Below are positions 39,072 through 49,317 of a DNA stretch of 64,000 nucleotides, piece after piece; position 1 is the first letter of the stretch; every line of letters begins with the position of its first letter. A program made the position numbers and the translations under genes. The notes below the pieces were generated by a model. The model saw nothing but the letters and a program-made list of their open reading frames with translations, had not been told where the DNA came from and searched no databases. This DNA comes from Histomonas meleagridis (taxonomy: Eukaryota > Parabasalia > Tritrichomonadida > Dientamoebidae), in assembly GCA_020186115.1 (NCBI GenBank), contig WSYJ01000099.1:62001-126000 (forward strand), given 5' to 3'.

Positions 39072-39569
39072 ATGCAAAATTCTTTCTCAACTCCTCTTCC
39101 AATTCTTGGAAGCGAGTACTTTAACAATGACTTTGATGAAAGTGAAGTTATTGAGTCTTTTAAAAAAATGAAAATTGTTGATCTCCCAAAATTTCGACCA
39201 AATCCAATTAAACGAAAAACTCAAGCCAAGTTTGGAGTACGCGTAGAAAGCAAAATCAATACTGAATATATAGGTAGTACCTTGATTATAGATGACTTAG
39301 AATTAAACCAAATCAAAATTAAACCAATCACTCGAATCCAAAAGAAAACACCAGAAAACGCAGAGATAAGAGACCACTTCAATGATAGTCATTACGAAGA
39401 AGAAGACATGGGAAATGAATATGGAGAACTTCAAGATGAAAATGAATATCCTGAAGAAAGGAATATTGACGTGGAATATGCTGATGACAATGACTTCCAT
39501 GACATTGACAATTATTTTGATGAGTACTTCGAATATGAGGAATCTAGTGATTCTGATTATTCTTTTTGA
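39072..39569 (+). CDS. Acidic hypothetical protein
   Basis: A 165-residue protein. Residues 1-110 are mixed and contain a basic patch (RPNPIKRKTQAKFGVR). Residues 110-165 are extremely acidic and aromatic (EYGELQDENEYPEERN, FDEYFEYEESSDSDYSF). No known domain. An acidic tail of this type is common in chromatin or transcription factors, but nothing specific can be said. ATG start; no consensus Inr just upstream. The overlapping ORF at 39382 is a shadow. Confidence 0.6.
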   Translation: MQNSFSTPLPILGSEYFNNDFDESEVIESFKKMKIVDLPKFRPNPIKRKTQAKFGVRVESKINTEYIGSTLIIDDLELNQIKIKPITRIQKKTPENAEIRDHFNDSHYEEEDMGNEYGELQDENEYPEERNIDVEYADDNDFHDIDNYFDEYFEYEESSDSDYSF

Positions 39570-39757
39570 TAACCATAAAAAAACAAAATGTTAATAAAAA
39601 TTATGATATATATAAAATTGTAAAAAATTTATATTTATTAAAAGCAAAACTATGAATAACCCTAAATACATGTTTCATAAGTCTAAATTTCAAACTAAAT
39701 TTTTACATGAAGACAAAATTTTAAAAGAAAATTGGCATTTCTGTTATCATTGTTTAT

Positions 39758-39979
39758 TTAAAAACGTTTTGTTCTTGCTCTTAATGCCTTATTTAATTCT
39801 TTTTCATCATATTCAATTCCTTCCTTTTTCTTAAGAATATCAACAATATTTTTATGCTTTCTTTTTGCTGCTTTAAAAATTGCTGAAATACCTAACAAAT
39901 TGTGTGCATTAATATCAATATTTTCTTGTTCAAGAAGTAATTCAACTATATTTATATAACCTTTTTCAGATGTAAACAT
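39758..39979 (-). CDS. Terminal ankyrin exon-like ORF of the array
   Basis: A 73-codon open frame containing two ankyrin motifs joined without spacer, followed by a charged cap (KKKEGIEYDEKELNKALRAR) and a stop. It looks like the natural C-terminus of the large ankyrin gene whose N-terminus is at 43225. It is not a separate gene: the first Met lies inside a motif. Confidence 0.45.
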   Translation of the reverse strand: MFTSEKGYINIVELLLEQENIDINAHNLLGISAIFKAAKRKHKNIVDILKKKEGIEYDEKELNKALRARTKRF

Positions 39980-41860
39980 AAGTGCAGTATTAAATAAATT
40001 AAATAATTTCCAAATATTATTTTAAAATATCAAATTATTAAAAGAAATTTTAAACAAAACAAATAAATATCTTTCGCATTAATATCAATTCCTTCTTGTT
40101 CAAGAAGTAATTTAACTATTTCTATATGACCATTTTCAGATGCCCAAATAAGTGCTGTTTTAAATAATTTAAATAATTTCCAAATATTGTTTTGAAATAT
40201 CAAATTATTAAAATAAATAATAAATAAAACAAATAAATATCATTCGCATTAATATCAATACCTTCTTGTTCAAGAAGTAAGTTAACTATTTCTATTTTGT
40301 CATATTTAGATGCTAAAATAAATGCTGTTTCAAAACATTTAATAAAAATTTAAATATTGTCTTGAAATATTATATTGTTAAAAATTATATTAAACAAAAC
40401 AAATAAATATCTTTCGCATTAATATCAATTCCTTCTTGTTCAAGAAGTAATTTAACTATTTCTATATGACCATTTTCAGATGCCCAAATAAGTGCTGTTT
40501 TAAATAATTTAAATAATTTCCAAATATTATTTTGAAAGATAAAATTATTTAAATTTATTTTATCTTTAGCATTAATATCAATTCCTTCTTGTTCAAGAAG
40601 TAATTTAACTATTTCTGTACGACCTTCTGAAGATGCAATCAGAAGTGCTGTTTTAAATAATTTAAATAATTTCCAAATATTATTTTGAAATAATAAATTA
40701 TTTAAATAAAAACTATATAAAACAATTAAATATTTTCCGCATTAATATCAATTCCTTCTTGTTCAAGAAGTAATTTAACTATTTCTGTATGACCATTTTC
40801 AGATGCATACATAAATGCTGTCCAAAATAATTTAAATAATTTCCAAATATTATTTTGAAACAATAAATTATTAAAATAAATATTAAATAAAACAAATAAA
40901 TATCTTTCGCATTGATATCAATTCCTTCTTGTTCAAGAAGTAATTTAACTATTTCTATTTTTCCTTTTCTTGATGCCATCATAAGTGCAGTGCAAAATAT
41001 TCTTTATAAATTCCAAATATTATTTTAAAATATCAAGTTATTATTATAAATATTAAATAAAATAAAAAAATATATCTAAAATCATAAGATTCGTTTTTAT
41101 AATTTATATCAACTTCATTTTTTTCGATAAGATATTTTGCTATTTCAATCTGCCCATATTCAATAGCATTAATAAGTGCTTTTCTAAATCATTTAAATAA
41201 ATTTTAAATATTAATATGAAACGCCAAAATATTAAAACTTAATCGATAAAAATTTTAAAAACAAAATCATTTTCATCATATTCATAATCTAAAAGTAATT
41301 TAACGATTTCAAAATAACCAAATTTTATAGCATAAGCAATTTCTGTTTTAAATTTTATTAAGAAACCTCAACTAAAAAAAAGTAATACCGTTACCTAAAG
41401 CAAAACTTTTAAGATCAAGGAGCATTTTCACAGTTTCTATATCCCCATTAATACAAGCGCATGAAAGTTCTGTTTCAAATAAATAAAATGAATACCAAAA
41501 ATATAAATAAAACTGGATTATTTTAGAAAAAATATCAAAAAAATAATATAAACTTCAAAGAATCAAAAATAACGATAAAAATAACAAAAAAATATGTTCA
41601 CCATAAACATATATACCTTTTTGTTGAAGAAGTAGTTTAACAATTTCACTATGACTTTCTTTAACCGCTAACATAAGTGCTGTATTAAATAAATTTAAGG
41701 AATTCCATATATAATTTTGAAACAAATAATTTTTTTATATATGCTATAAAAAAAAAGAACACAATATTCATTAATCTTAATACCATCTTGATTAAGAAGA
41801 TATTTTACGATATCAACATGCCCTTTTTCAGATGCAGCTATAAGGGGTGTAACAAATCAT
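39758..41860 (-). repeat. Ankyrin-unit array (about 12 units) with 63/80-nt spacers
   Basis: Each unit encodes a ~30-residue ankyrin motif (TALMYASENGHTEIVKLLLE then QEGIDINAKD). Units are separated by AT-rich spacers, most of them exactly 80 nt from GAT (Asp) to the ACA/ACT (Thr) codon, so adjacent units are out of frame; one or more spacers are 63 nt and in frame. The array is the 3' continuation of the ORF at 41861-43225. It ends in a normal unit without spacer (39979-39758) that reads INAHNLLGISAI and closes with a stop after ARTKRF. Either the spacers are removed from RNA or the array is a pseudogene. Confidence 0.85.
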
Positions 41861-43225
41861 TTAAAAAAAATTGAAATATATTTGGAATACATTAAATTTC
41901 AGAAAAACAACGTCACTTTTGGTATTAACATTCATTCCTTTTTCTTCAATAAAATATTTAACAAGTTCTACGTTTCCTGACTTTGATGCACTTATTAATA
42001 TATCTTTTGGTATCTTATTGTTTTTAAAGTAACAATTGATTAAATATAAGTTGCCGGATTCGGCAAATTCATTGATAATGTCAATATTTATTTCATTGTT
42101 TTGGTTTAAATATGAAAAAAGTTCATAATTGGAATATTGAATACATTTAATTTCTAAAAGATTTTTATAATCTTTTTCAGAGTTGATTAGCAATTGTTTA
42201 TAAAAATAGCAATAATAATTTTGTTTGTCTAATTTTTTTTCATAAAGATATTTAAAGATATCATTTCGATGGAATTGAATTGCTGTTTCATATGCATATT
42301 CAAATGATGAATGATTTTGCTCACATAAATGAATGATTTCTTCATTTCCACCTGCAACTGCATATTTGCCTGTGTTTTCTACTTTTGCATTGTTCATAAG
42401 TAAATATTTAAAACATTTAACGGATGAAAAAAATGCTGCATAATCAATTAATGTAACATTATCTTTGTTAATAAATGAACATCTTTCATAAAGTGATGGT
42501 TCAATTATTTGATTAAAATCAAAATTTGGTTGTGATGAAATTTCTTGAAGTTTTTCTATTTCATCATTTCGAATTACTTTTGCAATTTCATTTGGATTTT
42601 CTCCTTCTTTAATTAATTTCTTATGGAGCTCCCAATCATTCTTTGATAGTTCTTCAATGTTCCTAAAAAAATTATAAATAGGATTGTTATGCAATAAATT
42701 TAAGTTTTTTAATATTTTGTTGATACACATTTCTTTTCTTATTCCTTGAATTTCTGAGTTTGATAAATAATGCGCAAAGTAAATTCTTTTGTAAGTGTAT
42801 CTTCTGCTAATTTTTTTGAATTTATATAAATTATGTTCAATTAATTTTTCAATAATATAATAAGTATCAAATGAATCAATAGAATCAATAAAATGTATAA
42901 ATGTTTCAATTATTTCGTAATCATTTGGAACAATATCTTTTTCTTTATTTTCCAGAGATTTCATGAAAGCAAGATAAAGCTCAAAATCGTTTGAATTTGA
43001 AATAAAAGCATAAAAAGTCATTTGAGATATAATATTATTAAATGCATTTGGATATACTGAATCAAAAAAATTCATCATTGCGTCAGCAGATGATTCAACA
43101 TTATCTTTATTCAAATCAAATACAATATGTTCCATATCACATGATTTTTTTAGGTATCTTGTAATGTCTTCAGAGATTTTTTTAGGCATTTTGATCAAAA
43201 TCAGTGGCTCAGCCCACTTTTGCAT
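41861..43225 (-). CDS. DUF3447-type ankyrin protein, N-terminal part
   Basis: A 454-residue open frame. Residues ~1-200 are a helical N-terminal domain special to trichomonad ankyrin families. Then comes the conserved block NPNEIAKVIRNDEIEKLQEI, followed by SLYERCSFINKDNVTLIDYA and AAFFSSVKCFKYLLMNNAKV (the DUF3447/ankyrin core), and more degenerate ankyrins up to VELVKYFIEEKGMNVNTKSD. The frame then stops inside the first AT-rich spacer. The ankyrin array (39758-41860) follows directly. ATGs at 43225 and 43189 are both possible starts. The real product depends on whether spacers are spliced. Confidence 0.75.
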   Translation of the reverse strand: MQKWAEPLILIKMPKKISEDITRYLKKSCDMEHIVFDLNKDNVESSADAMMNFFDSVYPNAFNNIISQMTFYAFISNSNDFELYLAFMKSLENKEKDIVPNDYEIIETFIHFIDSIDSFDTYYIIEKLIEHNLYKFKKISRRYTYKRIYFAHYLSNSEIQGIRKEMCINKILKNLNLLHNNPIYNFFRNIEELSKNDWELHKKLIKEGENPNEIAKVIRNDEIEKLQEISSQPNFDFNQIIEPSLYERCSFINKDNVTLIDYAAFFSSVKCFKYLLMNNAKVENTGKYAVAGGNEEIIHLCEQNHSSFEYAYETAIQFHRNDIFKYLYEKKLDKQNYYCYFYKQLLINSEKDYKNLLEIKCIQYSNYELFSYLNQNNEINIDIINEFAESGNLYLINCYFKNNKIPKDILISASKSGNVELVKYFIEEKGMNVNTKSDVVFLKFNVFQIYFNFF

Positions 43226-43698
43226 AAATTTAGAATCAAAAGTAAAAACGATAGAAAATTCTATTAACGATAAATAATTTTCAGAACAATACGGTTTACT
43301 AATTTGAATTATTATCTATCGACTGCACGGATTTTTGAAAACATCAGCATAACCGGCAAAAAATCTTCAGATGCTCTTTCACTTTCTGAACGCGATTATA
43401 TTAAAACCGATCGAAAAGTGCTGCTAATTTTTTACAACCAGTTTATTTCAAGAGAATGTCTAACAAAAAGTTTCAACTTGCTACCCATTTTTGGCCTTAG
43501 GTTTGGCGGAATGCTATTTCTCAATTATACGCGAATATTTAAAGAAATGATTTCATATGTTAAGAAAGCTGTTACCCAAAAGAAAAATTTTAATTGTAAA
43601 AATGCAAACCAATAATAATCACTAATAATATTTTTAAGAAGTAATTTAACCATAAACATTATGCAAAACAAAAGTCATTTTATTTCTATAACTAATTT
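43226..43698. other. Intergenic, no supported gene
   Basis: A 103-codon open frame on the plus strand (43304-43615) begins with TTG and has no early ATG or promoter element; it is not called. The rest is AT-rich. Confidence 0.45.
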
Positions 43699-44688
43699 TT
43701 ATTCCGTTTTTTCTTTCACTTTATCATTACTTTCCTTCTTTATTTTGAATATTTCGTTACTTGACCTGTTCACAGCCTTCACGCCCAACTTATTCGCCAG
43801 AAGCAACTGCGCGTAATTCGTGAATTTTTCGACATCTCCTTCTCCTTCTTTATCGAGTGTTATTGGTTCCATGTATTCGATTGTCACAAATGAAAATGGC
43901 ATAGACAATAAGCTCGCAAAATGCTTAATAATGTTCGGCTCTGTCCACGCAAATGTGTTCCATCCCTTCGGAACAAATGGCTGCCAATATCTAACGGATA
44001 TCGGCTGCACTTTCTTGTGCGTTAAGAATGCGCCGCGATGAAACTTTAGTAAACAATCGCCGTTCGTAAGTGTTCCTTCAGGATATATTAAGATTGGTGG
44101 TAAAGATGGATCATTAGCTCGCTCGATGATGTAATGTGTAGCACCGGTGGAAACACTTCGATCTACATAGATTGGATAGGCGTTTTCATAGATTAACTTG
44201 GCTATCTTATTTCGTGATAATTCAATCTTCATAACACTGCTGAAATAATGCGTGGTACAGGCTAAAAAGGGATCAATAAAGGCCGTGTGATTGGCAAAAA
44301 AGATACGTGTTTCGGGATCAACATCTCCTTTGCAATGAACATAGAGAATTCCAAACGCAAAACCAAGAAATCGGAACCCAAGAACTGCAAGCCGATAACA
44401 AAAATGTTTGAGTTTATCGGCATGGCCAGTAAGATGTAATATTGTTCGAATAATAACAACAAGCAATAAGAGAAGAATACACCCCGTCAGTGAAATAACG
44501 ATACGAAGTGGGCCAAGAAAGACAAAGAAACAAATGAATTGATAAAGATAGTAATACCATTTCATCTCATGTGGAAGATATGCAGACTTGAATTCTTCAT
44601 CATCAATTTTGGAAATTTCTTTTTGGTGAGTGTATTCTTCATAGTAGGAAGGAGCCGTTGAATATAAAATATCCTTGAACTTGCGCAT
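43699..44688 (-). CDS. LPCAT/PlsC-type membrane acyltransferase
   Basis: A 329-residue protein. Two hydrophobic helices (about 45-80) precede the acyltransferase domain. Catalytic motif NHTAFIDPF (His-x4-Asp, ~133) and motif III LIYPEGTLTNGDCLLKFHRG (~200) are intact; RSVSTGATHYI corresponds to motif II. The C-terminus is basic and charged. This layout is that of lysophosphatidylcholine/ethanolamine acyltransferases of the ER (LPCAT1/LPEAT), without the C-terminal EF-hands seen in LPCAT1/2. It would re-acylate lysophospholipids; exact substrate unknown. Start supported by an Inr 8 nt upstream. Confidence 0.88.
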   Translation of the reverse strand: MRKFKDILYSTAPSYYEEYTHQKEISKIDDEEFKSAYLPHEMKWYYYLYQFICFFVFLGPLRIVISLTGCILLLLLVVIIRTILHLTGHADKLKHFCYRLAVLGFRFLGFAFGILYVHCKGDVDPETRIFFANHTAFIDPFLACTTHYFSSVMKIELSRNKIAKLIYENAYPIYVDRSVSTGATHYIIERANDPSLPPILIYPEGTLTNGDCLLKFHRGAFLTHKKVQPISVRYWQPFVPKGWNTFAWTEPNIIKHFASLLSMPFSFVTIEYMEPITLDKEGEGDVEKFTNYAQLLLANKLGVKAVNRSSNEIFKIKKESNDKVKEKTE

Positions 44689-44693
44689 AAAAA

Positions 44694-44698
44694 AGTGA
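44694..44698 (-). promoter_or_regulatory. Initiator (Inr) of the acyltransferase gene
   Basis: The minus strand reads TCACT; predicted +1 at 44696, giving an 8-nt 5' UTR. Confidence 0.65.
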
Positions 44699-45186
44699 TT
44701 TCAAATGATTTAAGAGACAAAAAATTACGAAATTCGACTTTTTCAGAATATAAATAGTCGATTTGTTTAACCAACATCATTCAAATGAAAGTACACAACG
44801 TTTACAAAATGCCATGCAATATTCAAAAAAATGTTTTTACCTAAAATCACACTATCAATAGCTTTTCCTCTTAAAGAATCTTTTTAAGTTCGAAAATATA
44901 TAGTGACGTTAAAATAGGATGATACTTGTAAGGATATGAAGTTGATCAACTTAAAAAGTGAAGTTGAAAAAATCCGTCTTAAAAAATGTTATTTCGATTT
45001 TGACTATGCTTCATAGAAACAATTTAAAAATTAGATTAGTTAGACCATAGATAATGTCAATTGCTTTAATTTTGTTGTAAGTCACTAGTTATCAATTTGA
45101 CTTTTAACGGTGGAATGAATGGCAGCCGATAGGACGGTTAAAAATTCTAATTTTTTGGGTTTATCTGAGCATTTCTTGATATTAAA
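44699..45186. other. Intergenic, AT-rich
   Basis: About 490 bases with no recognised feature. Confidence 0.5.
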
Positions 45187-45462
45187 ATGATGAAAATGAG
45201 AATATATCTCATGAAAAACATTGCAATTCTAGAAATAATAGTTTCAATTTTTTTAATTATTTTTACGAGAAAATATGAAAAATCTGTTCTCACATTTTTT
45301 TTCATTATTATAAGCTATAACTTAAAATTGAGATCCGCGTATAACTTTCATTTGCTTTTCAATGGGGAGAATAAATATAATATCTCTAATGAGGAAAAAA
45401 TAACAGTTTGTTGTTTAGTTCAATTTTTGATCAACAGTTTACAAAACCGTTTTTTAACGTAA
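45187..45462 (+). CDS. Possible small membrane protein (doubtful)
   Basis: A 91-codon ATG frame with one hydrophobic segment (AILEIIVSIFLIIF). AT-rich chance ORFs of this size are common here, it lacks a core promoter element, and it would end 15 nt before the EXO1 Inr. No homology recognised. Confidence 0.2.
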   Translation: MMKMRIYLMKNIAILEIIVSIFLIIFTRKYEKSVLTFFFIIISYNLKLRSAYNFHLLFNGENKYNISNEEKITVCCLVQFLINSLQNRFLT

Positions 45463-45475
45463 ATAATCGATTAGT

Positions 45476-45480
45476 TCACT
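45476..45480 (+). promoter_or_regulatory. Initiator (Inr) of EXO1
   Basis: TCACT; predicted +1 at 45478, giving a 12-nt 5' UTR to the ATG at 45490. Confidence 0.7.
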
Positions 45481-45489
45481 TCTGTGCCA

Positions 45490-46659
45490 ATGGGAGTTCA
45501 AAACCTTTTGCCTCTCCTTTCTTCTGTTTCTAAGCGTATGAATCTTAGCGAATTCAAAGGTAAAAGGATTGCCATTGATGGATTTGTTTGGTTGCATCGT
45601 AGTGCAATATCATGTGCTAAACAGCTTGTTGAAAATCCAGGAACAACACGTATTCTTTCCTTCTGTATGCGTAGGCTTAACCAAGTTCTTAATTGTGGAC
45701 TTACTCCTGTTGTTGTTTTTGATGGTCAAAGCCTTCCACAAAAAGCTAATACCAATGCTAAACGTCATCAAGACCGCGAAGAAAACAAAAGAAAGGCACT
45801 AGAGTTAGAATCTTTAGGGCGTTTTACTGATGCATATACATATTATCAACGAGCCGTTGAAATAACATCACTTACAGTTTATACTTGGATCAAACAACTC
45901 CGACAATTTAACATAGAATATATTGTAGCACCATATGAAGCCGATGCAGAAATGGCATATCTTGCACGTATTGGTTATGTTGATATAGTCTTAACCGAAG
46001 ACAGTGATTTAATTGCTTACCAAACACCAATTACACTTTTTAAGTTCGATGACAATTGTATGGTCACATGCATTAAATTCGAAGATGTCTTATCACATCT
46101 TCACTTAACCATTGATGAACTTCTTGTCGTATGTTGTCTCTCCGGTTGTGATTATGTAGAACATCATATCAATCGAATGGGGATTCAATCAGCGATCAAA
46201 TATGTCAAAATTTATAGTTCCAAAATCGACAAATTACTCTCAGGAATACCATCCAAGTACGAAGTTCCCGAGAATTATGCCGAAGAAATCTCGAATGCAG
46301 TTTTGACATATAAATCACAAAAAGTATTTGACCCACGGGACAAAACACTGAAAAATTTGGAGCCTATAGAAGGCGAATCTCCCGAATTTTTAGGCCCTGA
46401 TTTAGCAAATGACTTATTAATAAAACTTGTAAATGGCGAAATCGATACGAGAACACTTTCGCCAATCGTTAACGAAAACATTGGCGAAACTTCACCTTAT
46501 TTCGTTGGAAGAAAAGATATTAGCGGTAGCCAAAAAATCGATCAAAGTATGTCGAGACCATTGTCGCCTTATTTTAATAAAAGAAAATCAGAATCACAGA
46601 AAATATCATCGAAGTCAAGCGACAAAATCACTTCTTACTTCGATTTGATGAAAAAATAA
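45490..46659 (+). CDS. EXO1: Exonuclease 1 (RAD2/FEN1 family)
   Basis: A 389-residue nuclease. The N-domain starts MGVQNLLPLL and carries all acidic metal ligands in EXO1 positions: Asp30 (AIDGFVWLHR), Asp78 (VVFDGQ), Glu150 and Asp152 (APYEADAEMAYL), Asp171 and Asp173 (TEDSDLIAY), Asp221 (SGCDYV). KRHQDREENKRKALELESLG is the helical arch typical of EXO1, not FEN1. The C-terminal ~110 residues are disordered; the extreme C-terminus SDKITSYFDLMKK resembles a PCNA-interacting (PIP) box with Ser in place of Gln. It is a 5'-3' exonuclease for mismatch repair and end resection. It is much shorter than animal EXO1, lacking the long mismatch-repair-binding tail. The frame opens at GTG 45484, but ATG 45490 fits the Inr. 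Confidence 0.93.
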   Translation: MGVQNLLPLLSSVSKRMNLSEFKGKRIAIDGFVWLHRSAISCAKQLVENPGTTRILSFCMRRLNQVLNCGLTPVVVFDGQSLPQKANTNAKRHQDREENKRKALELESLGRFTDAYTYYQRAVEITSLTVYTWIKQLRQFNIEYIVAPYEADAEMAYLARIGYVDIVLTEDSDLIAYQTPITLFKFDDNCMVTCIKFEDVLSHLHLTIDELLVVCCLSGCDYVEHHINRMGIQSAIKYVKIYSSKIDKLLSGIPSKYEVPENYAEEISNAVLTYKSQKVFDPRDKTLKNLEPIEGESPEFLGPDLANDLLIKLVNGEIDTRTLSPIVNENIGETSPYFVGRKDISGSQKIDQSMSRPLSPYFNKRKSESQKISSKSSDKITSYFDLMKK

Positions 46660-46965
46660 ATTTTATGTTTACGACTATAAATAAATTATAAATATTTGTA
46701 TTTATTTATAAAGAAATTTTTTGTGTTTCTTGTGTAATATTATAATATGGAAATTGCTTCTTTAAAATTAATCCAAAGTTTCCAATCTAAATTCTTGTTT
46801 AAAATATATATTTTAAACTGCATTCAGTATGTCACTTCTTGCTCAATACACATGTATAAATGCATTTATACATAATTTTATGAAATATTTAGCAAATCTA
46901 GATTTTCCTTCAGTGTAAACTATTGAAACATGAAAATTTTGTATATGTAATCAGTCGGTCAAACA
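46660..46965. other. Intergenic, AT-rich
   Basis: About 305 bases, nothing recognised. No Inr, M3 or M5 consensus close to the ankyrin start. Confidence 0.5.
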
Positions 46966-48114
46966 ATGAATGAATGGAATTTACTTCAATTACTTGAGCA
47001 AACAATTTTAAATTTAGATAAAAGCAATATTTCACAATCGTTAAAAGCAATCACTGATGTGTTTGATTATCGCTATTCATATTCTTTTAACATAATTCTT
47101 TTAAAAATAATTAACATGATAATTGATATCAAACAAAATAACATTGATATTTGTTTAGATTTTATTAAATACATTAACACATTTGAAGAAGGAATCCAAT
47201 CTAAATTTAAAATATTGGATGTATTTGCACAATATCTGAATAAATCTAATTCCTCGGAAACAAATTATCTCATAGTAAATATGATAGAACAAAATATGAT
47301 TGGAACAAACATCATAAAAAATAAAAAAAATTTATATTTTATGCAATATATGACAAATGATGAAATCAACGAATTGAAAAATCCAAGAAATCGGGAAATC
47401 TTTAAAAATATAAATTCACTTAAAAAGAATGATTATGAACTTCATAAGCAATTAATTAAAGAAGGACATAATCCAAATGAAATTGCAAAAGTAATTCGAA
47501 ATGATGAAATAGAAAAACTTCAAGAAATATCATCACAACCAAATTTTGATTTTAATCAAAAAATTGAGCCATCACTTTATGAAAGATGTTCATTTATTAA
47601 CAATTGGGATATTACATTAATTGATTATGCAGCATTTTTTTCATCCATTAAATGTTTTAAATATTTACTTATGAATGGAGCAAAATTAGAAAACACAGGC
47701 AAATATGCAATTGCAAGTGGAAATGAAGAAATTATTCATTTATGTGAACAAAATCATTCAACATTTGAAGATGCATATGAAACAGCAATTCAATTCCATC
47801 GAAATAATATTTTTAAATATATTTATGAAAATAAAATTAGCGAAATTAATAATTTAGAAGAGTTAGGGAAAAAATGTATTTTATTTCATAATTATGAGAT
47901 TTTTTTATTTTTACAAGGAAAAGGAATGAAAATTAATGATTCTGTTATTAACGTAGCAGCAAGAGTTGGAAATTTATATCTTATCCAACTCTTTTTAAAA
48001 GAAAATCAAATCTCAAAAGATATTTTAGTACATTCATCAGGATCAGGAAACATTGAACTTGTTGAATATATCTTAGAACTCAAAAAAATTGATATTAATT
48101 TTAAAAATTTTTAA
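46966..48114 (+). CDS. DUF3447-type ankyrin protein, N-terminal part
   Basis: A 382-residue open frame with the same plan as the gene at 43225: a divergent helical N-domain (1-160), then the strongly conserved NPNEIAKVIRNDEIEKLQEI, then PSLYERCSFINN and FFSSIKCFKYLLMNGAKLEN, then a chain of weak ankyrins ending ELVEYILELKKIDINFKN. Within one codon it enters the first spacer and stops. Counting from the Lys-Asn pair the spacer is again exactly 80 nt before ACA GCA (Thr-Ala) of the next unit. The array at 48115-48955 is therefore the natural continuation. Start is ATG 46966. Confidence 0.75.
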   Translation: MNEWNLLQLLEQTILNLDKSNISQSLKAITDVFDYRYSYSFNIILLKIINMIIDIKQNNIDICLDFIKYINTFEEGIQSKFKILDVFAQYLNKSNSSETNYLIVNMIEQNMIGTNIIKNKKNLYFMQYMTNDEINELKNPRNREIFKNINSLKKNDYELHKQLIKEGHNPNEIAKVIRNDEIEKLQEISSQPNFDFNQKIEPSLYERCSFINNWDITLIDYAAFFSSIKCFKYLLMNGAKLENTGKYAIASGNEEIIHLCEQNHSTFEDAYETAIQFHRNNIFKYIYENKISEINNLEELGKKCILFHNYEIFLFLQGKGMKINDSVINVAARVGNLYLIQLFLKENQISKDILVHSSGSGNIELVEYILELKKIDINFKNF

Positions 48115-48955
48115 TTATTTTATTTCGAATTTGTTTTATTATAACCTAATTTTAAAATAATATTTGGAAATCATTTAAATGATTTTGGACAGCACTTATT
48201 ATTGCATCTTTTAAGGGTAATTCAGAAATAGTTAAATTACTTCTTGAACAAGAAGGAATTGATATTAATGCCACAGATATTTTATCGTTTTATTTGAAAT
48301 TTATATTAATGATTTGATATTTCAAAATAACATTTGGAAATTATTTAAAATATTTAAAACAGCACTTATGTATGCATCTTTAAATGGTCATGCAAAAATA
48401 GTTAAATTACTTCTTAAACAAAAAGAAATTGATATTAATGCTGAAGATATTTTTTTGTTTTATTAAAAGTTCAAAACAATATTTTGGTGTTTAAAAATAA
48501 TGTTTGGAAATTGATTGTACATTTTCAAACAGCACTTATGTATGTATCAGAATATGGTCATATAGATATAATAAAATATCTTCTTGAAAATGAAAAAATT
48601 GATATCAATGCCAAAGACATTTTTTTGAATTATTTGGTATTTATTTCAGTAACTTGAAATTTTATGTGAATATTTGGAAATTATTTGTGATGTTTTGGAC
48701 TGCACTAATGATTGCATCTTTAAAAGGAAATACTGAAATAGTTAAAATACTTATAAATCATGAGGGAATTGATATTAATGTGAAAGATGCTTATGTGTTT
48801 TATTTAAGTTTTGTATTAAAAATGTTATGTTTTAAAAAATTATTTGGGAATTTTTCAAAATTTTTCAAACTGCACTCTTGTATGCATCTGATAATCATAA
48901 TAATGAAATAGCTGAATTACTTAAACAAAAGGAAGGAATTACCGAAAACATTTAG
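48115..48955 (+). repeat. Ankyrin-unit array (five units) with AT-rich spacers
   Basis: Five units (TALIIASFKGNSEIVKLLLE, TALMYASLNGHAKIVKLLLK and relatives), more diverged than in the 40-kb array, each followed by a spacer with GTTTTATT near its start and an ATATTTGGAAAT-like motif near its end. The last unit reads TALLYASDNHNNEIAELLKQ and closes with TAG at 48953-48955, giving a plausible C-terminus. A 75-nt frame-breaking spacer is present among 80-nt ones. Confidence 0.75.
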
Positions 48956-49317
48956 TAAAATAACAGTAATATCTCCATTATAGTTTTCTTTTTGAAGTTT
49001 TTCATATAAAATAAGCATCCAGTAATATATAAAAAATCTGATTTGATGTTTTCCATGCAACATTATAGATAAATCATTGATTTAAAAAATTTCTTTAAAG
49101 AGATAAAATGATTCAATGAATTTTATGTGATTCTCAATTTTATGTATACACAATTCTAAATTTTTCTGTGACTCGATGAATGATTTTTATCCTTAAATAT
49201 ATCGAATTTTTTTATGGTTTAAATGTTGATTACTCATTTTCATTAAAAATTATTAAATACATAAATTTAATTAAAATTTATGGAAAGAAAATGCTTTATT
49301 TATAAAATATTATTTAA
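48956..49317. other. Convergent intergenic region
   Basis: About 360 AT-rich bases, nothing recognised. Confidence 0.5.

Noticed and set aside
39758-41860. Ankyrin spacers as ordinary GT-AG introns
   Set aside because: No GTAYGT donor and no AG acceptor; the last bases before Thr are variable and ACT/ACA alternate, so canonical trichomonad splicing cannot explain them as they stand.
43304-43615. 103-codon plus-strand gene
   Set aside because: Begins with TTG, first ATG is late, no core promoter element and no similarity.
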